Origin: JAIEPX01 sp963725255
Lineage (GTDB): Bacteria > Pseudomonadota > Gammaproteobacteria > JAIEPX01
NCBI GenBank assembly: GCA_963725255.1
Contig: CAVRXV010000004.1
Span: forward strand, 313,300-377,299
Direction of reading: 5' to 3'
Length of the DNA stretch: 64,000 nucleotides
The notes under the pieces were generated by a model. The model saw only the letters and a list, made by a program, of their open reading frames with translations, searched no databases and was not told the origin of the DNA. Of the stretch, positions 15,771 through 24,700 are shown in pieces (the stretch's first letter is position 1; every line of letters begins with the position of its first letter). Position numbers and translations under genes: made by a program.

Positions 15771-17246
15771 ATGAACTTTAAACCTGTTGTTGCTTCCTTA
15801 TTTGCTCTAGGACTCGTGAGCGCGCCAGTAATGGCTGCTAACGAAGGAAAAGAGCATCATAAGCATCAAAAGCATCATGCTCGTCATCATGAGCATCACG
15901 GCGTAAGAGCCGAACACGCAATGTCTAGCGAAAATTTTGCGCAAGAGCGCTTTATCAACGCTAGCAATGCAAAATCACCAGTCGCTTCTTTCGACTGGAT
16001 GAATCGCATTCATTTCAGTGGCATGATCAACGTTGACGGTAAATATACTAACCGTGGACCGTTGGGAACTGTTTCTGGATTTCGTGTTCATCAATACTCT
16101 GCTGAATTAAATGTAAACAATGCAAACTTGTTTGTTGACGTGGATGTTAACCACTGCGTTACAGGCCATATTGGACTTGCATACGTTGCTGATTCAGTGA
16201 ATTTATTTGATCTTGGTATCAATACCAGCGATGGTCTCGAAGCTTATACAGATAGCATCCGTTCTGATAAAGGAGCTGTTTGGGCTAACGGACATTTAGG
16301 AGTTGATGAAGCGTATATCACAGTTCGTGATTTCTCTGCTTCACCCTTCTATTTCCGCGCAGGTAAAATGTATGTTCCATTTGGATACAATCCAGATATC
16401 TATCCAATTACCGAAAGTTTGACTCAAGTATTGTCTCAAACTCGTGCTACTACTGCACAATTGGGTTGGATTAGCAATTATGGCTTGTATGCTTCAGTAT
16501 TTGCTCTTGATGGTGCTCAAAGCGGATATTTCCGTGTAAGAGATCAAGACAATCGTGAAGGTGATGAACGTGGTGCACGTTCTTTCACTCGAGTCGAGAA
16601 CTGGGGTGCAAATGTTGGGTATTGCAGCGCTTACGATGATGTACGTTATCATTTAGGTGCTTCATACTTAAAAGATATTCGTGATGTAGAATATCTTGCT
16701 GCTGTTGAAGATCTAAGTCGATTTAGCACTATACCAAACGCTCCACGCGTTGCGCTTCTTCGTCAATCAGGTGGTGCAGCGTTCCACGGGGATGCTACAT
16801 ACGGTCCAGTTTATTTCAGTGCAAACTATGTTGCGGCACTTCGTAACTTAGATCCTCGAAATAACAGACCTGCTCATCATCATCATGATAACGATACTCG
16901 AGCTAAAGCTGGAGATCTTACTGGTACTTATTTCACCAATCTGGTGGGATATAATACTGGTTTCAGCTTAGGCTATCAGCGTTCATGGGATGCGGAACGA
17001 ATTCTTCTCCCAAGATGGCGTTATCAAGGTGATATATGCGTAAATGTTTTACCACATACAACATTAGCGTTTGAATATCACTATGATCGTGACTATGGTT
17101 CAAGCAACCACCACAGAGACGGTTTTGCTCCTGTAGCTGATGAAGCTGCATTCCGTCAAAGTGAAGGTGGCGATGAACATCATCATCATCATGACAACCA
17201 CCGTAATAACAGTACGGCGGCAGTTCGTTTAGGCGTTGTGTTCTAA
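15771..17246 (+). CDS. Outer-membrane porin of the LbtU-like siderophore/metal porin family, histidine-rich
   Basis: A 491-residue beta-barrel protein with signal peptide MNFKPVVASLFALGLVSAPVMA. The mature N-terminus has ten histidines within residues 29-43, and two further His tracts (PAHHHHDND and DEHHHHHDNH) lie in predicted loops. FYFRAGKMYVPFGYN and the closing GVVF (terminal Phe) fit an outer-membrane barrel of the family typified by Legionella LbtU. A second member lies at 19379-20767. Iron-siderophore or divalent-metal uptake is the likely role; the histidine tracts suggest metal binding, possibly Zn, Ni or Cu. A strong terminator follows. Confidence 0.75.
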   Translation: MNFKPVVASLFALGLVSAPVMAANEGKEHHKHQKHHARHHEHHGVRAEHAMSSENFAQERFINASNAKSPVASFDWMNRIHFSGMINVDGKYTNRGPLGTVSGFRVHQYSAELNVNNANLFVDVDVNHCVTGHIGLAYVADSVNLFDLGINTSDGLEAYTDSIRSDKGAVWANGHLGVDEAYITVRDFSASPFYFRAGKMYVPFGYNPDIYPITESLTQVLSQTRATTAQLGWISNYGLYASVFALDGAQSGYFRVRDQDNREGDERGARSFTRVENWGANVGYCSAYDDVRYHLGASYLKDIRDVEYLAAVEDLSRFSTIPNAPRVALLRQSGGAAFHGDATYGPVYFSANYVAALRNLDPRNNRPAHHHHDNDTRAKAGDLTGTYFTNLVGYNTGFSLGYQRSWDAERILLPRWRYQGDICVNVLPHTTLAFEYHYDRDYGSSNHHRDGFAPVADEAAFRQSEGGDEHHHHHDNHRNNSTAAVRLGVVF

Positions 17247-17267
17247 TCAAACGATCTAGACTCTGTG

Positions 17268-17300
17268 AAAAAGCCCGCTTTTGCGGGCTTTTTCTTTTTT
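17268..17300 (+). terminator. Rho-independent terminator of the porin gene
   Basis: AAAAAGCCCGC and GCGGGCTTTTT form an 11-bp stem with a TTTT loop, followed by a T-rich run. It lies 22 bases after the porin stop codon. Confidence 0.92.
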
Positions 17301-17383
17301 GGAAAAGTAAAAAGCAGGTCAAAGAAGAAAAGATAGTGGTGACTGTAGGAATGAGTGAATTAATTTTTACTGGTTAATACTTT

Positions 17384-17413
17384 AACCTAGATTCTGCAGT
17401 TGGAATCTAGGTT
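17384..17413. repeat. Short copy of the AACCTAGATTC palindromic element
   Basis: AACCTAGATTC (17384-17394) and GAATCTAGGTT (17403-17413) form a perfect 11-bp inverted repeat around TGCAGTTG. The left half plus centre equals the first 19 bases of the 182-bp element at 19114-19295, so this looks like a collapsed or solo-end copy. It lies directly 3' of the RNase T gene. Confidence 0.7.
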
Positions 17414-17415
17414 TA

Positions 17416-18039
17416 TCAGGTTTCATTTTCTGGAAGAGTCAGGCTCTGCCAACGATTAAAAATTGTGCAAAATAAATCAGCGGTTTTTTCTGCGTCGTAA
17501 ATTGCAGAATGGGCCTCTTCAGAATTAAATTCCAATCCTGCTTTATTTAATGCTTTAGACAAAACGGTCTCGCCGTAAACAAGGGCAGAAAGTGTTGCTG
17601 TATCTAAACTCGTGAAATTGTGAAAAGGATGATTTTTTAATCCCACGCGACTAATCGCCTTTTTAATAAACGCTAAATCAAACCATGAATTGTGACCGAC
17701 TAGCACAGCTCGATGACAACGATGTTCTTTGAGTGCAGCCTGAATGGGTGTAAACAGGGTTTCTAGTGCAACAGCTTCAGATTTTGCTAATCGAAAAGGG
17801 TGGTAAGGGTCTATGCGATTAATTTCTAAGGCCTTGGGATTTAGATGAGCGCCTTCAAAAGGAATAACATGACAATGAATGGTTTCTCGTCGCGTTAAAA
17901 TGCCTGTTTCGTCAATATTCAGCATGACAGCGGCAATTTCGAGCAGTGCGTCTGTTTCGGGTTCGACACCACCGGTTTCAACATCAACCACGACAGGAAT
18001 AAATCCACGAAAACGATTTTTAAATGTTATTTTTTTCAT
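17416..18039 (-). CDS. rnt: Ribonuclease T
   Basis: About 207 residues. A DEDDh 3'-5' exonuclease that trims tRNA CCA ends and the 3' ends of other stable RNAs in the cytoplasm. NRFRGFIPVVVDVETGGVEP carries the first Asp/Glu pair, VLVGHNSWFDLAF the second Asp, and EAHSAIYDAEKTADLF the His and last Asp. I chose the ATG at 18039, which shares an ATGA with the pyrC stop codon, over an in-frame TTG five codons upstream. The pyrC-rnt order is also found in Pseudomonas. Confidence 0.93.
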   Translation of the reverse strand: MKKITFKNRFRGFIPVVVDVETGGVEPETDALLEIAAVMLNIDETGILTRRETIHCHVIPFEGAHLNPKALEINRIDPYHPFRLAKSEAVALETLFTPIQAALKEHRCHRAVLVGHNSWFDLAFIKKAISRVGLKNHPFHNFTSLDTATLSALVYGETVLSKALNKAGLEFNSEEAHSAIYDAEKTADLFCTIFNRWQSLTLPENET

Positions 18040-19070
18040 TTTTTGATCTGCCAATTAATTGTTTGATTTGCAAATAAAGGAACCACGCGGCTACTTCCAA
18101 ATGCGTAATATGATGGAACGTCCCAGGGTTTTTTTTCTACTGTGATTTTTCTTTGATTAATGGGCAGTTGATAAAATTGAGCGCCAAAATGGCTACAAAA
18201 TCCTTCAAGTTTGTCGAGTGCATTATTTTCTTCGAATAATGAAGTATATAATGGCAGAGCGACTGGAGCTGTATAAATTCCGGCGCAACCACAGTGCGTT
18301 TCTTTTGTTTCGATACTGTGAGGGGCGCTGTCAGTGCCCATAAAAAATTTTCCGTTGCTATTGATGGCTGCTTTGATGAGGGCTTGTTGATGTTTAGCTC
18401 TTTTGAGAATAGGTGCACAATAATGATGTGGATGAACGCCGCCTACTAAAAGATCGTTGCGATTCAATAATAAGTGATGGATTGTGATGGTAGCAGCAAT
18501 GTAGTCGGATGCTGTTGTGACAAAATCAACCGCTTCTTGTGTGGAAATATGTTCAACTACTATTCTCAAGTTAGGAAATGCGCGATGAATAAAGTCGAGC
18601 ACATTTGAAATAAATAAAGCTTCGCGATCAAAAATATCGGTTTGTGGGTCTGTCACTTCACCATGAATTAATAAGGGTAAATTAACATCTTGCATTGTTT
18701 CGAAGATGTGTGACATTTTTTTCCAGTCACGGATTCCAGCTTGTGAATGCGTTGTTGCTCCAGCGGGGTAATATTTTATCCCGTAAATAATACCAGATTC
18801 TTTTGCTGAAATAATATCATCTGAGGTTGTGTTTTCAGTCAGGTATAGTGTCATCAGTGGCTGAAAGGATTGGTCTGCTGGCAAGTGCTCCAAAATTCGT
18901 TGCCGATATTGTTGTGCGAGTTCTGTATTGGTGACAGGAGGTTTTAAATTTGGCATGACAATTGCTCGCGCGCAGTAGTCAACGCAATGAGGAACCGTTG
19001 TGGCGAGTAAATCGCCATCGCGTAAGTGGATGTGAAAATCATCCGGCATTGTCATGGTTAATGTTTGCAT
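18036..19070 (-). CDS. pyrC: Dihydroorotase
   Basis: A 344-residue enzyme of de novo pyrimidine synthesis that closes carbamoyl-aspartate to dihydroorotate. It is the short PyrC type of gammaproteobacteria. DFHIHLRDGDLL holds the first zinc ligands, IKYYPAGATTHS contains the Lys that is normally carboxylated, and LIHGEVTD, VVEHISTQEAVDF and MGTDSAPH complete the metal site. Full length. It is the first gene of a two-gene unit with rnt. Confidence 0.96.
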   Translation of the reverse strand: MQTLTMTMPDDFHIHLRDGDLLATTVPHCVDYCARAIVMPNLKPPVTNTELAQQYRQRILEHLPADQSFQPLMTLYLTENTTSDDIISAKESGIIYGIKYYPAGATTHSQAGIRDWKKMSHIFETMQDVNLPLLIHGEVTDPQTDIFDREALFISNVLDFIHRAFPNLRIVVEHISTQEAVDFVTTASDYIAATITIHHLLLNRNDLLVGGVHPHHYCAPILKRAKHQQALIKAAINSNGKFFMGTDSAPHSIETKETHCGCAGIYTAPVALPLYTSLFEENNALDKLEGFCSHFGAQFYQLPINQRKITVEKKPWDVPSYYAFGSSRVVPLFANQTINWQIKK

Positions 19071-19113
19071 GGTTCATTTCTTCACAAAAATAGAATACAA
19101 CTGATATTCGTTT

Positions 19114-19295
19114 AACCTAGATTCTGCAGTTGGGATCATAGCGAGAGGTTCTAAGGTGCTGAAGATAAAGACTTTTTGAAGTGTTTTTTATTGATGGCGT
19201 ACTCACCTGTACGGTGAAATAAAAAATGCTTCAAAAAGTCTTTAGATTCAGTGCATTAGGGCCTCGTAGTAGATTCCAACTGCAGAATCTAGGTT
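19114..19295. mobile_element. Full-length palindromic MITE-like element, 182 bp
   Basis: The 308 bases between pyrC and the second porin are mostly this element. Both ends carry AACCTAGATTCTGCAGTTGG in inverted orientation (19114-19133 and 19276-19295). The symmetry continues inward: AAAGACTTTTTGAAG in the left arm (19168-19182) is matched by CTTCAAAAAGTCTTT in the right arm. The whole element can fold into one long imperfect hairpin. No coding capacity. Related sequence lies at 17384-17413 and 20865-20960. This is the structure of a non-autonomous element mobilised in trans; the source transposase is not in the window. Confidence 0.7.
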
Positions 19296-19378
19296 ACATA
19301 ACTACAGTATAGTAAACAAGGCTATTTTTAATTATACTCCGAGATTCTATGTGAGTCACTTCAACAGGAGTTTATAGG

Positions 19379-20767
19379 ATGAAAAGTTTAATATTAGGTT
19401 TCGCGAGTCTGAGTATAGCATTTTCTTCTGGAATGGCATTAGCAGACGAAGGTCAGCATGATTCTAAGGTCAAATCATTCAAAGCAAATACAACTACAAC
19501 CGAAGATTCCACTGTGTTCACGCGTGGTGATACTGTAGCGACTTCACCGTATATCGGGATTCGGTCAGCATTCAACGCCAGTGATTTAATTGTTAATTTA
19601 TCTTCAATGAATGAAGATCTACGCTTTTTACAAGAGCAACAAAAAATCGCTAAAATTCTTAAAAATCAACATCTTCCCTATGTTGATCATCCTGTCATTG
19701 AGCTCAGTGGTGATGTAGTAGGTCAGGCCTATTGGGCGCAGTCTTATCACCGAGCTTCTCGACATGATATTAACTTAACGAATACCCGGTTTGATGTGTT
19801 CGCTCATGCGAGTGAGTGGGCGATGGGTTATATTTCCTTTAATTATGACAATTCTGGAGTTGACGAGCTGCTGCAGGGTTCCGGATTTAGATTGGGGAAT
19901 TCTAGAATATTTTTGGAGCGCGCTTTCCTTACAATTGGTAATTTACAATATTCACCCGTTTATTTTTCTTTAGGGCAAATGTACGTGCCCTTTGGACGCT
20001 ATGCGACCAGTGCGGTCACGACGGCTCTTACTACTGCTTTAGCTCAAACCAATACTCGTGCCGCTTTATTGGGTGTGAATTACGAAGGATTTTATGGCTC
20101 CGTTTACGGTTTCCGGGGTGATAGTGATGTTCACAGCACCGGAATCAATCAGTGGGGTGCTAATGCGGGTTATCGCTATACTTGTAATGATATTTCTGCA
20201 GAAGCTGGCGCTGGTTATATTGCCAATATCGCAGACTCTACGGGTATGCAGAGAACAGGTTTTTTTGATCGTGATGAATTCACAGGTTTTGGAGTGAGTC
20301 GCCAAACTGAAAAACTGAAACATCGTGTTCCAGCCTTCGATCTGCATACTGAGTTGGGTTACCAATCTTTCGGGTTCAATGCTGAATATATTGCAGCAAC
20401 ACGCCATTTTGTGACAGGCGATATGAATTTTAATGGGCATGGTGCGCAACCAACAGCTTTGCATGTTGAGGCAAACTATAGATTTGAGCTAGGCGCATTT
20501 CCTGCTGCTATAGCTGCTGCTTATGATCGTTCACATGATGCTCTGGCGCTTAACTTACCTAAAGATAGTTACATCGGTACTTTCAACGTTTCCTTGTGGA
20601 AAAATACTATTGAAAGTCTTGAGTATCGCTACGACGAAAATTATCACGGTCATGACACCTCAGCTGGTTTAGCTCCAAGCACTGGAGGAACTGCTGTAAC
20701 CGCTCCTGGACCACATGGTGGCGGACATCGAAACTTATTCCTTGCGCAAATCGGTGTTTATTTCTAA
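19379..20767 (+). CDS. Outer-membrane porin of the LbtU-like family (second copy)
   Basis: A 462-residue barrel protein with signal peptide MKSLILGFASLSIAFSSGMALA. It shares with the porin at 15771 the strand pattern YFSLGQMYVPFGRYATSAVT (compare FYFRAGKMYVPFGYN), the alternating aromatic strands and a C-terminal Phe (AQIGVYF). A short coiled-coil stretch (about residues 75-105, SSMNEDLRFLQEQQKIAKI) precedes the barrel, as in LbtU-type proteins. It lacks the N-terminal histidine cluster of its neighbour. Siderophore-iron or metal uptake is inferred. A GGAG ribosome-binding site and a clean terminator frame it. Confidence 0.75.
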   Translation: MKSLILGFASLSIAFSSGMALADEGQHDSKVKSFKANTTTTEDSTVFTRGDTVATSPYIGIRSAFNASDLIVNLSSMNEDLRFLQEQQKIAKILKNQHLPYVDHPVIELSGDVVGQAYWAQSYHRASRHDINLTNTRFDVFAHASEWAMGYISFNYDNSGVDELLQGSGFRLGNSRIFLERAFLTIGNLQYSPVYFSLGQMYVPFGRYATSAVTTALTTALAQTNTRAALLGVNYEGFYGSVYGFRGDSDVHSTGINQWGANAGYRYTCNDISAEAGAGYIANIADSTGMQRTGFFDRDEFTGFGVSRQTEKLKHRVPAFDLHTELGYQSFGFNAEYIAATRHFVTGDMNFNGHGAQPTALHVEANYRFELGAFPAAIAAAYDRSHDALALNLPKDSYIGTFNVSLWKNTIESLEYRYDENYHGHDTSAGLAPSTGGTAVTAPGPHGGGHRNLFLAQIGVYF

Positions 20768-20782
20768 TTAGAAGATTGCATT

Positions 20783-20816
20783 ACTCCACTGCTATTGTGG
20801 CAGTGGAGTGTGTTTT
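20783..20816 (+). terminator. Rho-independent terminator of the second porin gene
   Basis: ACTCCACTGC and GCAGTGGAGT form a perfect 10-bp stem with a 7-base loop, followed by GTGTTTTA, 16 bases after the stop codon. Confidence 0.88.
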
Positions 20817-20864
20817 AAAATATCAGTGGTTCCCTGAAAATTAAGCAATGTGGGCCAGAGATAC

Positions 20865-20960
20865 ACCGAATCTAACTGTGATCCTAAAAAAACACGTCAA
20901 AAAGCCTTGATCTTCAGCACCTTAGGCCCTTTCGCTACAATCCCAACTGCAGAATCTAGG
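20865..20960. mobile_element. Partial, degenerate copy of the AACCTAGATTC palindromic element
   Basis: Read on the minus strand this begins CCTAGATTCTGCAGTTGGGAT and continues with CTAAGGTGCTGAAGAT and a GCTTTTTGACGTGTTTTTTT core, matching one arm of the 182-bp element at 19114-19295 with scattered changes. The other arm is reduced to GAATCTAACTGTGATCC. It lies between the porin terminator and the AAA ATPase gene. Confidence 0.6.
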
Positions 20961-20964
20961 ATAA

Positions 20965-21072
20965 TCAGCCAAAACGAAGTACATAACCCATGTTTCGGCT
21001 GGGTATGTCTTATACCCAGCCAAATACTGTTATTTTGCTTGCATTTTGGCTGAGTATGGGTCATAATCAGCC
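20965..21072. promoter_or_regulatory. Cluster of interleaved CAGCC/GGCTG palindromes upstream of the AAA ATPase gene
   Basis: Five arms occur within 108 bases: TCAGCCAAAA (20965), GGCTGGGTAT (20997), ATACCCAGCC (21012), TTTTGGCTGA (about 21044) and TCAGCC (21067). The middle pair makes a perfect 10-bp stem with a 5-base loop. They may be operator sites, a recombination site or a mobility signal of the ATPase gene; sequence alone does not decide. Confidence 0.45.
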
Positions 21073-21094
21073 GATACAAACCAGGACAGAAGTT

Positions 21095-22546
21095 ATGGAT
21101 AAAATATTTGGGCGTCAACAAGAGCTGAAATTGCTCGATGAAGTGTATTCTGCAACAGAGGCGCAATTCATTGCTGTCTATGGTCGTAGGCGTATCGGTA
21201 AAACTTATTTAATAAACCACTACTTTCAGAATAAGGGATATTATTTTGAGTTCACTGGAGTTAAGGATGCCAGCTTACAAACGCAATTGGTCAATTTCCA
21301 AATTGCTTTTGCTGAGGCATTCTTCTATGGGATGCCGCAGCCGCGCCCATCATCATGGGCTATGGCTATGACACAACTTAGAAAGCATGCTCAACAATTA
21401 CGGCAAGATAAAAAAATCATTGTATTTATTGACGAGATACCCTGGTTAGCGACACCGAAATCGGGATTTTTGGGGGCGTTGGATCATGTGTGGAATCGCT
21501 ATTTATCCCGCATGCCTAATGTAGTGCTTGTAATATGTGGGTCAGCAGCGTCTTGGATGATTGATAACATAATTTACGATACTGGCGGGTTATATGGGCG
21601 ATTATCAAAAGAAATTCACTTGCACCCTTTTAATTTGCACGATGCTAAACAATATTTATCCTACAGAAATGTGGAGATTAATTATAAGCAAATTGTGGAG
21701 CTCTATTTTGCTATGGGTGGTGTCGCAAAATATTTAAACAATGTTAAAGCGGGCATGTCTTCAGCTCAAATAATTAATGATGTTTGTTTTACCCGGGATG
21801 GATTTTTATTTAATGAATTTAATAAGCTTTATCAATCATTATTCAATAATTTTGAGAATCACATTAAAATTGTTCGCACACTGGCTCAAAAGACCAACGG
21901 ATTGTCCAGAGATCTGTTGTTGAAGAAAGCTGGAATTTCTACAGGTGGAACAGCCACTAAAGTGCTTGAAGAATTGCTACAATCAGGATTTATTATGACG
22001 GTACCACTATTTGGATCTAAAAGTACCATCTTCAAACTCATCGATTTTTATTCATTATTTTATTTGCACTGGATTGAGCCTATCCAAGATGCGGGCTTAG
22101 AATCAACCGATAATGATTATTGGTTTAAGTTATATGGCAAACCAAAGTGGTTTTCTTGGGCAGGTCTTGCATTTGAAAATGTTTGTTTGATGCATGTGGA
22201 GCAGATAAAGCGTGCACTCGGAATTTCAGGTGTAAGCACGAGGGTATCTGCATGGAGATACTATCCGGAATCTGATGAAACACAAGGAGTTCAAATAGAC
22301 CTTGTGATTGATCGTGACGATCAATGCATTAATTTATGTGAAATGAAATTTTCAGATTCTGAATTTAAGGTCACTAAGGAGTACGCTGAAAAACTCAATC
22401 GTAAAAAAGCTATATTCAGGCAAATCACAGGAACTAAAAAAGCGTTATTCACAACCCTTATTACGACCTACGGTGTAATTGAAAATTCTAATTACAATGA
22501 ATGCGTTCAAAAACAGATCAAGCTCGATGATATATTTGAAGAGTAA
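21095..22546 (+). CDS. AAA+ ATP-binding protein of the archaeal-type ATPase/DUF234 family
   Basis: About 483 residues from the ATG at 21095, preceded by AGGA. Walker A is VYGRRRIGKTYLI, followed by a Walker B-like IIVFIDEIPWLATPKSGF and the sensor strand VVLVICGSAASWM. The C-terminal half, with a winged-helix part near KTNGLSRDLLLKKAGISTGG and the nuclease-like end DLVIDRDDQCINLCEMKFS, fits DUF234; the D..E.K pattern resembles a PD-(D/E)XK core. Cellular role unknown; genes of this family are patchily distributed, suggesting horizontal transfer. It stands alone between a palindrome cluster and its own terminator. Confidence 0.8.
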   Translation: MDKIFGRQQELKLLDEVYSATEAQFIAVYGRRRIGKTYLINHYFQNKGYYFEFTGVKDASLQTQLVNFQIAFAEAFFYGMPQPRPSSWAMAMTQLRKHAQQLRQDKKIIVFIDEIPWLATPKSGFLGALDHVWNRYLSRMPNVVLVICGSAASWMIDNIIYDTGGLYGRLSKEIHLHPFNLHDAKQYLSYRNVEINYKQIVELYFAMGGVAKYLNNVKAGMSSAQIINDVCFTRDGFLFNEFNKLYQSLFNNFENHIKIVRTLAQKTNGLSRDLLLKKAGISTGGTATKVLEELLQSGFIMTVPLFGSKSTIFKLIDFYSLFYLHWIEPIQDAGLESTDNDYWFKLYGKPKWFSWAGLAFENVCLMHVEQIKRALGISGVSTRVSAWRYYPESDETQGVQIDLVIDRDDQCINLCEMKFSDSEFKVTKEYAEKLNRKKAIFRQITGTKKALFTTLITTYGVIENSNYNECVQKQIKLDDIFEE

Positions 22547-22620
22547 AAGGGGATGGGGATCATTTTATCTAAAATAAGTTGGGCAAAACGGTTTCCCTGT
22601 TTTTGTAAACGTAACAGCAC

Positions 22621-22651
22621 TGTAGCACCAACCAGTGGTGCACATTTTTAG
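22621..22651 (+). terminator. Rho-independent terminator after the AAA ATPase gene
   Basis: GCACCA (22625-22630) and TGGTGC (22636-22641) form a stem, extended by flanking GTA/CAC partial pairing, followed by ACATTTTTA. It lies about 75 bases after the stop codon. Confidence 0.65.
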
Positions 22652-22668
22652 CTGGAATTCTTGTTGAA

Positions 22669-24447
22669 TTATTTTAATTCTTCAATTTTATCTGGTGATG
22701 CAGCAAGAACATTTTCAAATAAATAACCGGGGAAAGTTTCATCTTTTCTGTACGCTTCGAGAATGTCTCTGATTGATTCGCCTTCAGAAGTTGATTCATC
22801 AAGAGCATCAGGGTATTTTTCGAGCATAATGGCCAAGGTGCTCCATGCAGTGATAATTTTCGATTCGAGATTTCCAGTATTACTAATTTTTGCATGAACC
22901 TCGTCTGTATTAGCAACCGTTAATAATATTTCAAATAATGTTTGTTGACCACTATTGGTGGTGCGCCAATTCATATGAAATTCTTCAATTAACATGATTA
23001 ATAATTTTGGATTGTTTGACAAGGTGGCATAGTGCAACACAGTCAAGTCGTCATTGGCAACGAGTGAAAGTAGTTCAGGGTTTTTTTGGTGTAAACGTCT
23101 TAAAAACCATGGGTAATCTGATTGTGCTGCGCAATGTGCCACTGTGAAACCATTGGCATCACGTGGAGTATCTTGATCAGCATAGTTATGTGTTTGTAAA
23201 TAATCGTAAACATGAAAATGTCCACCAAGCGCGGCATGATGCAAAACGCAACGACCTTCGTCATCAAGTTCGTAAAGCATTTTTCTGCCTTCGGGTGTTT
23301 TTAATACTTCGCGAATTAAATTCAAATGTCCTGCTCGAGCGAGCCGATGAAGAACTGTTTCACCATTATTAAAACGTTGGTCGAGTGACAATATTTCTTC
23401 ATTCACAAATTTCCAGAAAATTTCAGAGTGGCCACCTTGAATGACACTTTCAACAAGATCTTCAAAATCAATGTTATGATTTGTATTTAGATCCAAAGCA
23501 ACTGGATAATTTCCCATTTTGCAGGCATGTTTTGCAACGATGAGTAATTCTTCGTGAGACTCGGGTAAGTTATGATCTTCTCGTTCCCATAAATCCCAAT
23601 GCCCATATTCTGAGGACATTATCGCTGGGTGTGGGCCAATGGTAGGGTCTACTCCAGCTCCTAAAAGAAAATCAACGGTGTCGTTATGTCCGCCAAAATA
23701 AGCATAGGTTAGCAGCGTTTCTTCGTCGGCTACTCGAGATTCATGGGGGTACACTTTTTTCAGGTCATAACCTATATCACGAAAAAATTCTAATGCTTCG
23801 TTGTCACCGACTAAAGCTGCGAGAGTAGGTAATTTATGGTGAGGATCAAAACGTTCGATTTCTTCAGCGGTGTAACGTTCACCTATAGGAGGAAAATGAC
23901 GAGCTAGGTGACGTTTTACGCATTCGAGCCGCCGTCCAATCGTATAAAATTGCAGCGGCCCGCGTCCGTATGAATCTACTGTCGTTGTAATCTTATCGCC
24001 TAATAATTCTTCGACGAGATTTTCTTTGCCACAGAGCGCTATGATTTTCCATTCACACTTTGGGTCATTTTTAAAAAGAATATCGATGAGAGGTTCGGCG
24101 TTGCTTAAGATATTAGCGAGCTCTTGATAATTTAATCGGTAATGTTCAAAAATGGGGCTGAGCTCTATCACGTCTAGCAAATAATCAAAACCGTCAATGA
24201 CACGAGAGGTGAGTCTTAATTGGAGTAGCTTTTTTAATAAGATTGGCTGAGCTCTTTGCCAGAGCGTGGTACATGCCATTCCCCAACTCACTGTGTCTCT
24301 CATTGAGAGGAAGCCACAGAGATACTCTTGGACATCTCTACCCTGTTTAATAAGGCCGTGACCGCTATTTTCTTGGCTGGCTTCTTCTTTATTTTGAGGG
24401 TCAGCTTCAGTAGGTAGACTAGGATCTGATAGATGCTGTTCTTGCAT
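22669..24447 (-). CDS. Ankyrin-repeat protein with an N-terminal F-box-like segment; candidate secreted effector
   Basis: About 592 residues from the ATG with AAGGTG six bases upstream. Residues about 40-75 (QEYLCGFLSMRDTVSWGMAC then TTLWQRAQPILL) have the F-box spacing of hydrophobic residues ending in a Cys...Trp pair. From about residue 200 onward ankyrin units are visible: TLLTYAYFGGHNDTVDFLLG, TVLHRLARAGHLNLIREVL, CVLHHAALGGHFHVYDYL, TVAHCAAQSDYPWFLRRL and TVLHYATLSNNPKLLIMLI. No signal peptide. F-box/ankyrin proteins of Legionella and Coxiella are type IV effectors that recruit host SCF ubiquitin ligase; that role is inferred here. A decayed paralogue lies at 27080-28793. Confidence 0.72.
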   Translation of the reverse strand: MQEQHLSDPSLPTEADPQNKEEASQENSGHGLIKQGRDVQEYLCGFLSMRDTVSWGMACTTLWQRAQPILLKKLLQLRLTSRVIDGFDYLLDVIELSPIFEHYRLNYQELANILSNAEPLIDILFKNDPKCEWKIIALCGKENLVEELLGDKITTTVDSYGRGPLQFYTIGRRLECVKRHLARHFPPIGERYTAEEIERFDPHHKLPTLAALVGDNEALEFFRDIGYDLKKVYPHESRVADEETLLTYAYFGGHNDTVDFLLGAGVDPTIGPHPAIMSSEYGHWDLWEREDHNLPESHEELLIVAKHACKMGNYPVALDLNTNHNIDFEDLVESVIQGGHSEIFWKFVNEEILSLDQRFNNGETVLHRLARAGHLNLIREVLKTPEGRKMLYELDDEGRCVLHHAALGGHFHVYDYLQTHNYADQDTPRDANGFTVAHCAAQSDYPWFLRRLHQKNPELLSLVANDDLTVLHYATLSNNPKLLIMLIEEFHMNWRTTNSGQQTLFEILLTVANTDEVHAKISNTGNLESKIITAWSTLAIMLEKYPDALDESTSEGESIRDILEAYRKDETFPGYLFENVLAASPDKIEELK

Positions 24448-24700
24448 TGCTGTCACCTTAATTGAGTAAAAGTCGCCAGTATACCCAAATTTTTCATATA
24501 TTTCAAGCTAGATTTAGTATCAAGTACATGTCTGGCTTCACTCGTGAAGCTACTGCACAATTGATCAAAGACGCATGATAAATGCAATTAAGGGGTATAT
24601 TGATGGTAAGCCATATGGCAATTGAGCACAGTTAAAACCAGTTAGGGCTTGTCCCAAATCGGGAAAAATATTGACGGCAATACGGCATCCATCAAACTTA

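Noticed and set aside
16860..17200. Runs of CATCAT as a microsatellite or CRISPR-like repeat
   Set aside because: They encode histidine tracts inside the porin frame; there are no regularly spaced identical repeats. No CRISPR array was seen anywhere in the window.
24526..24576. Short frame MSGFTREATAQLIKDA upstream of the F-box/ankyrin gene
   Set aside because: Only 16 codons, no ribosome-binding site. It may be a gene relic, but no parent family is recognised.
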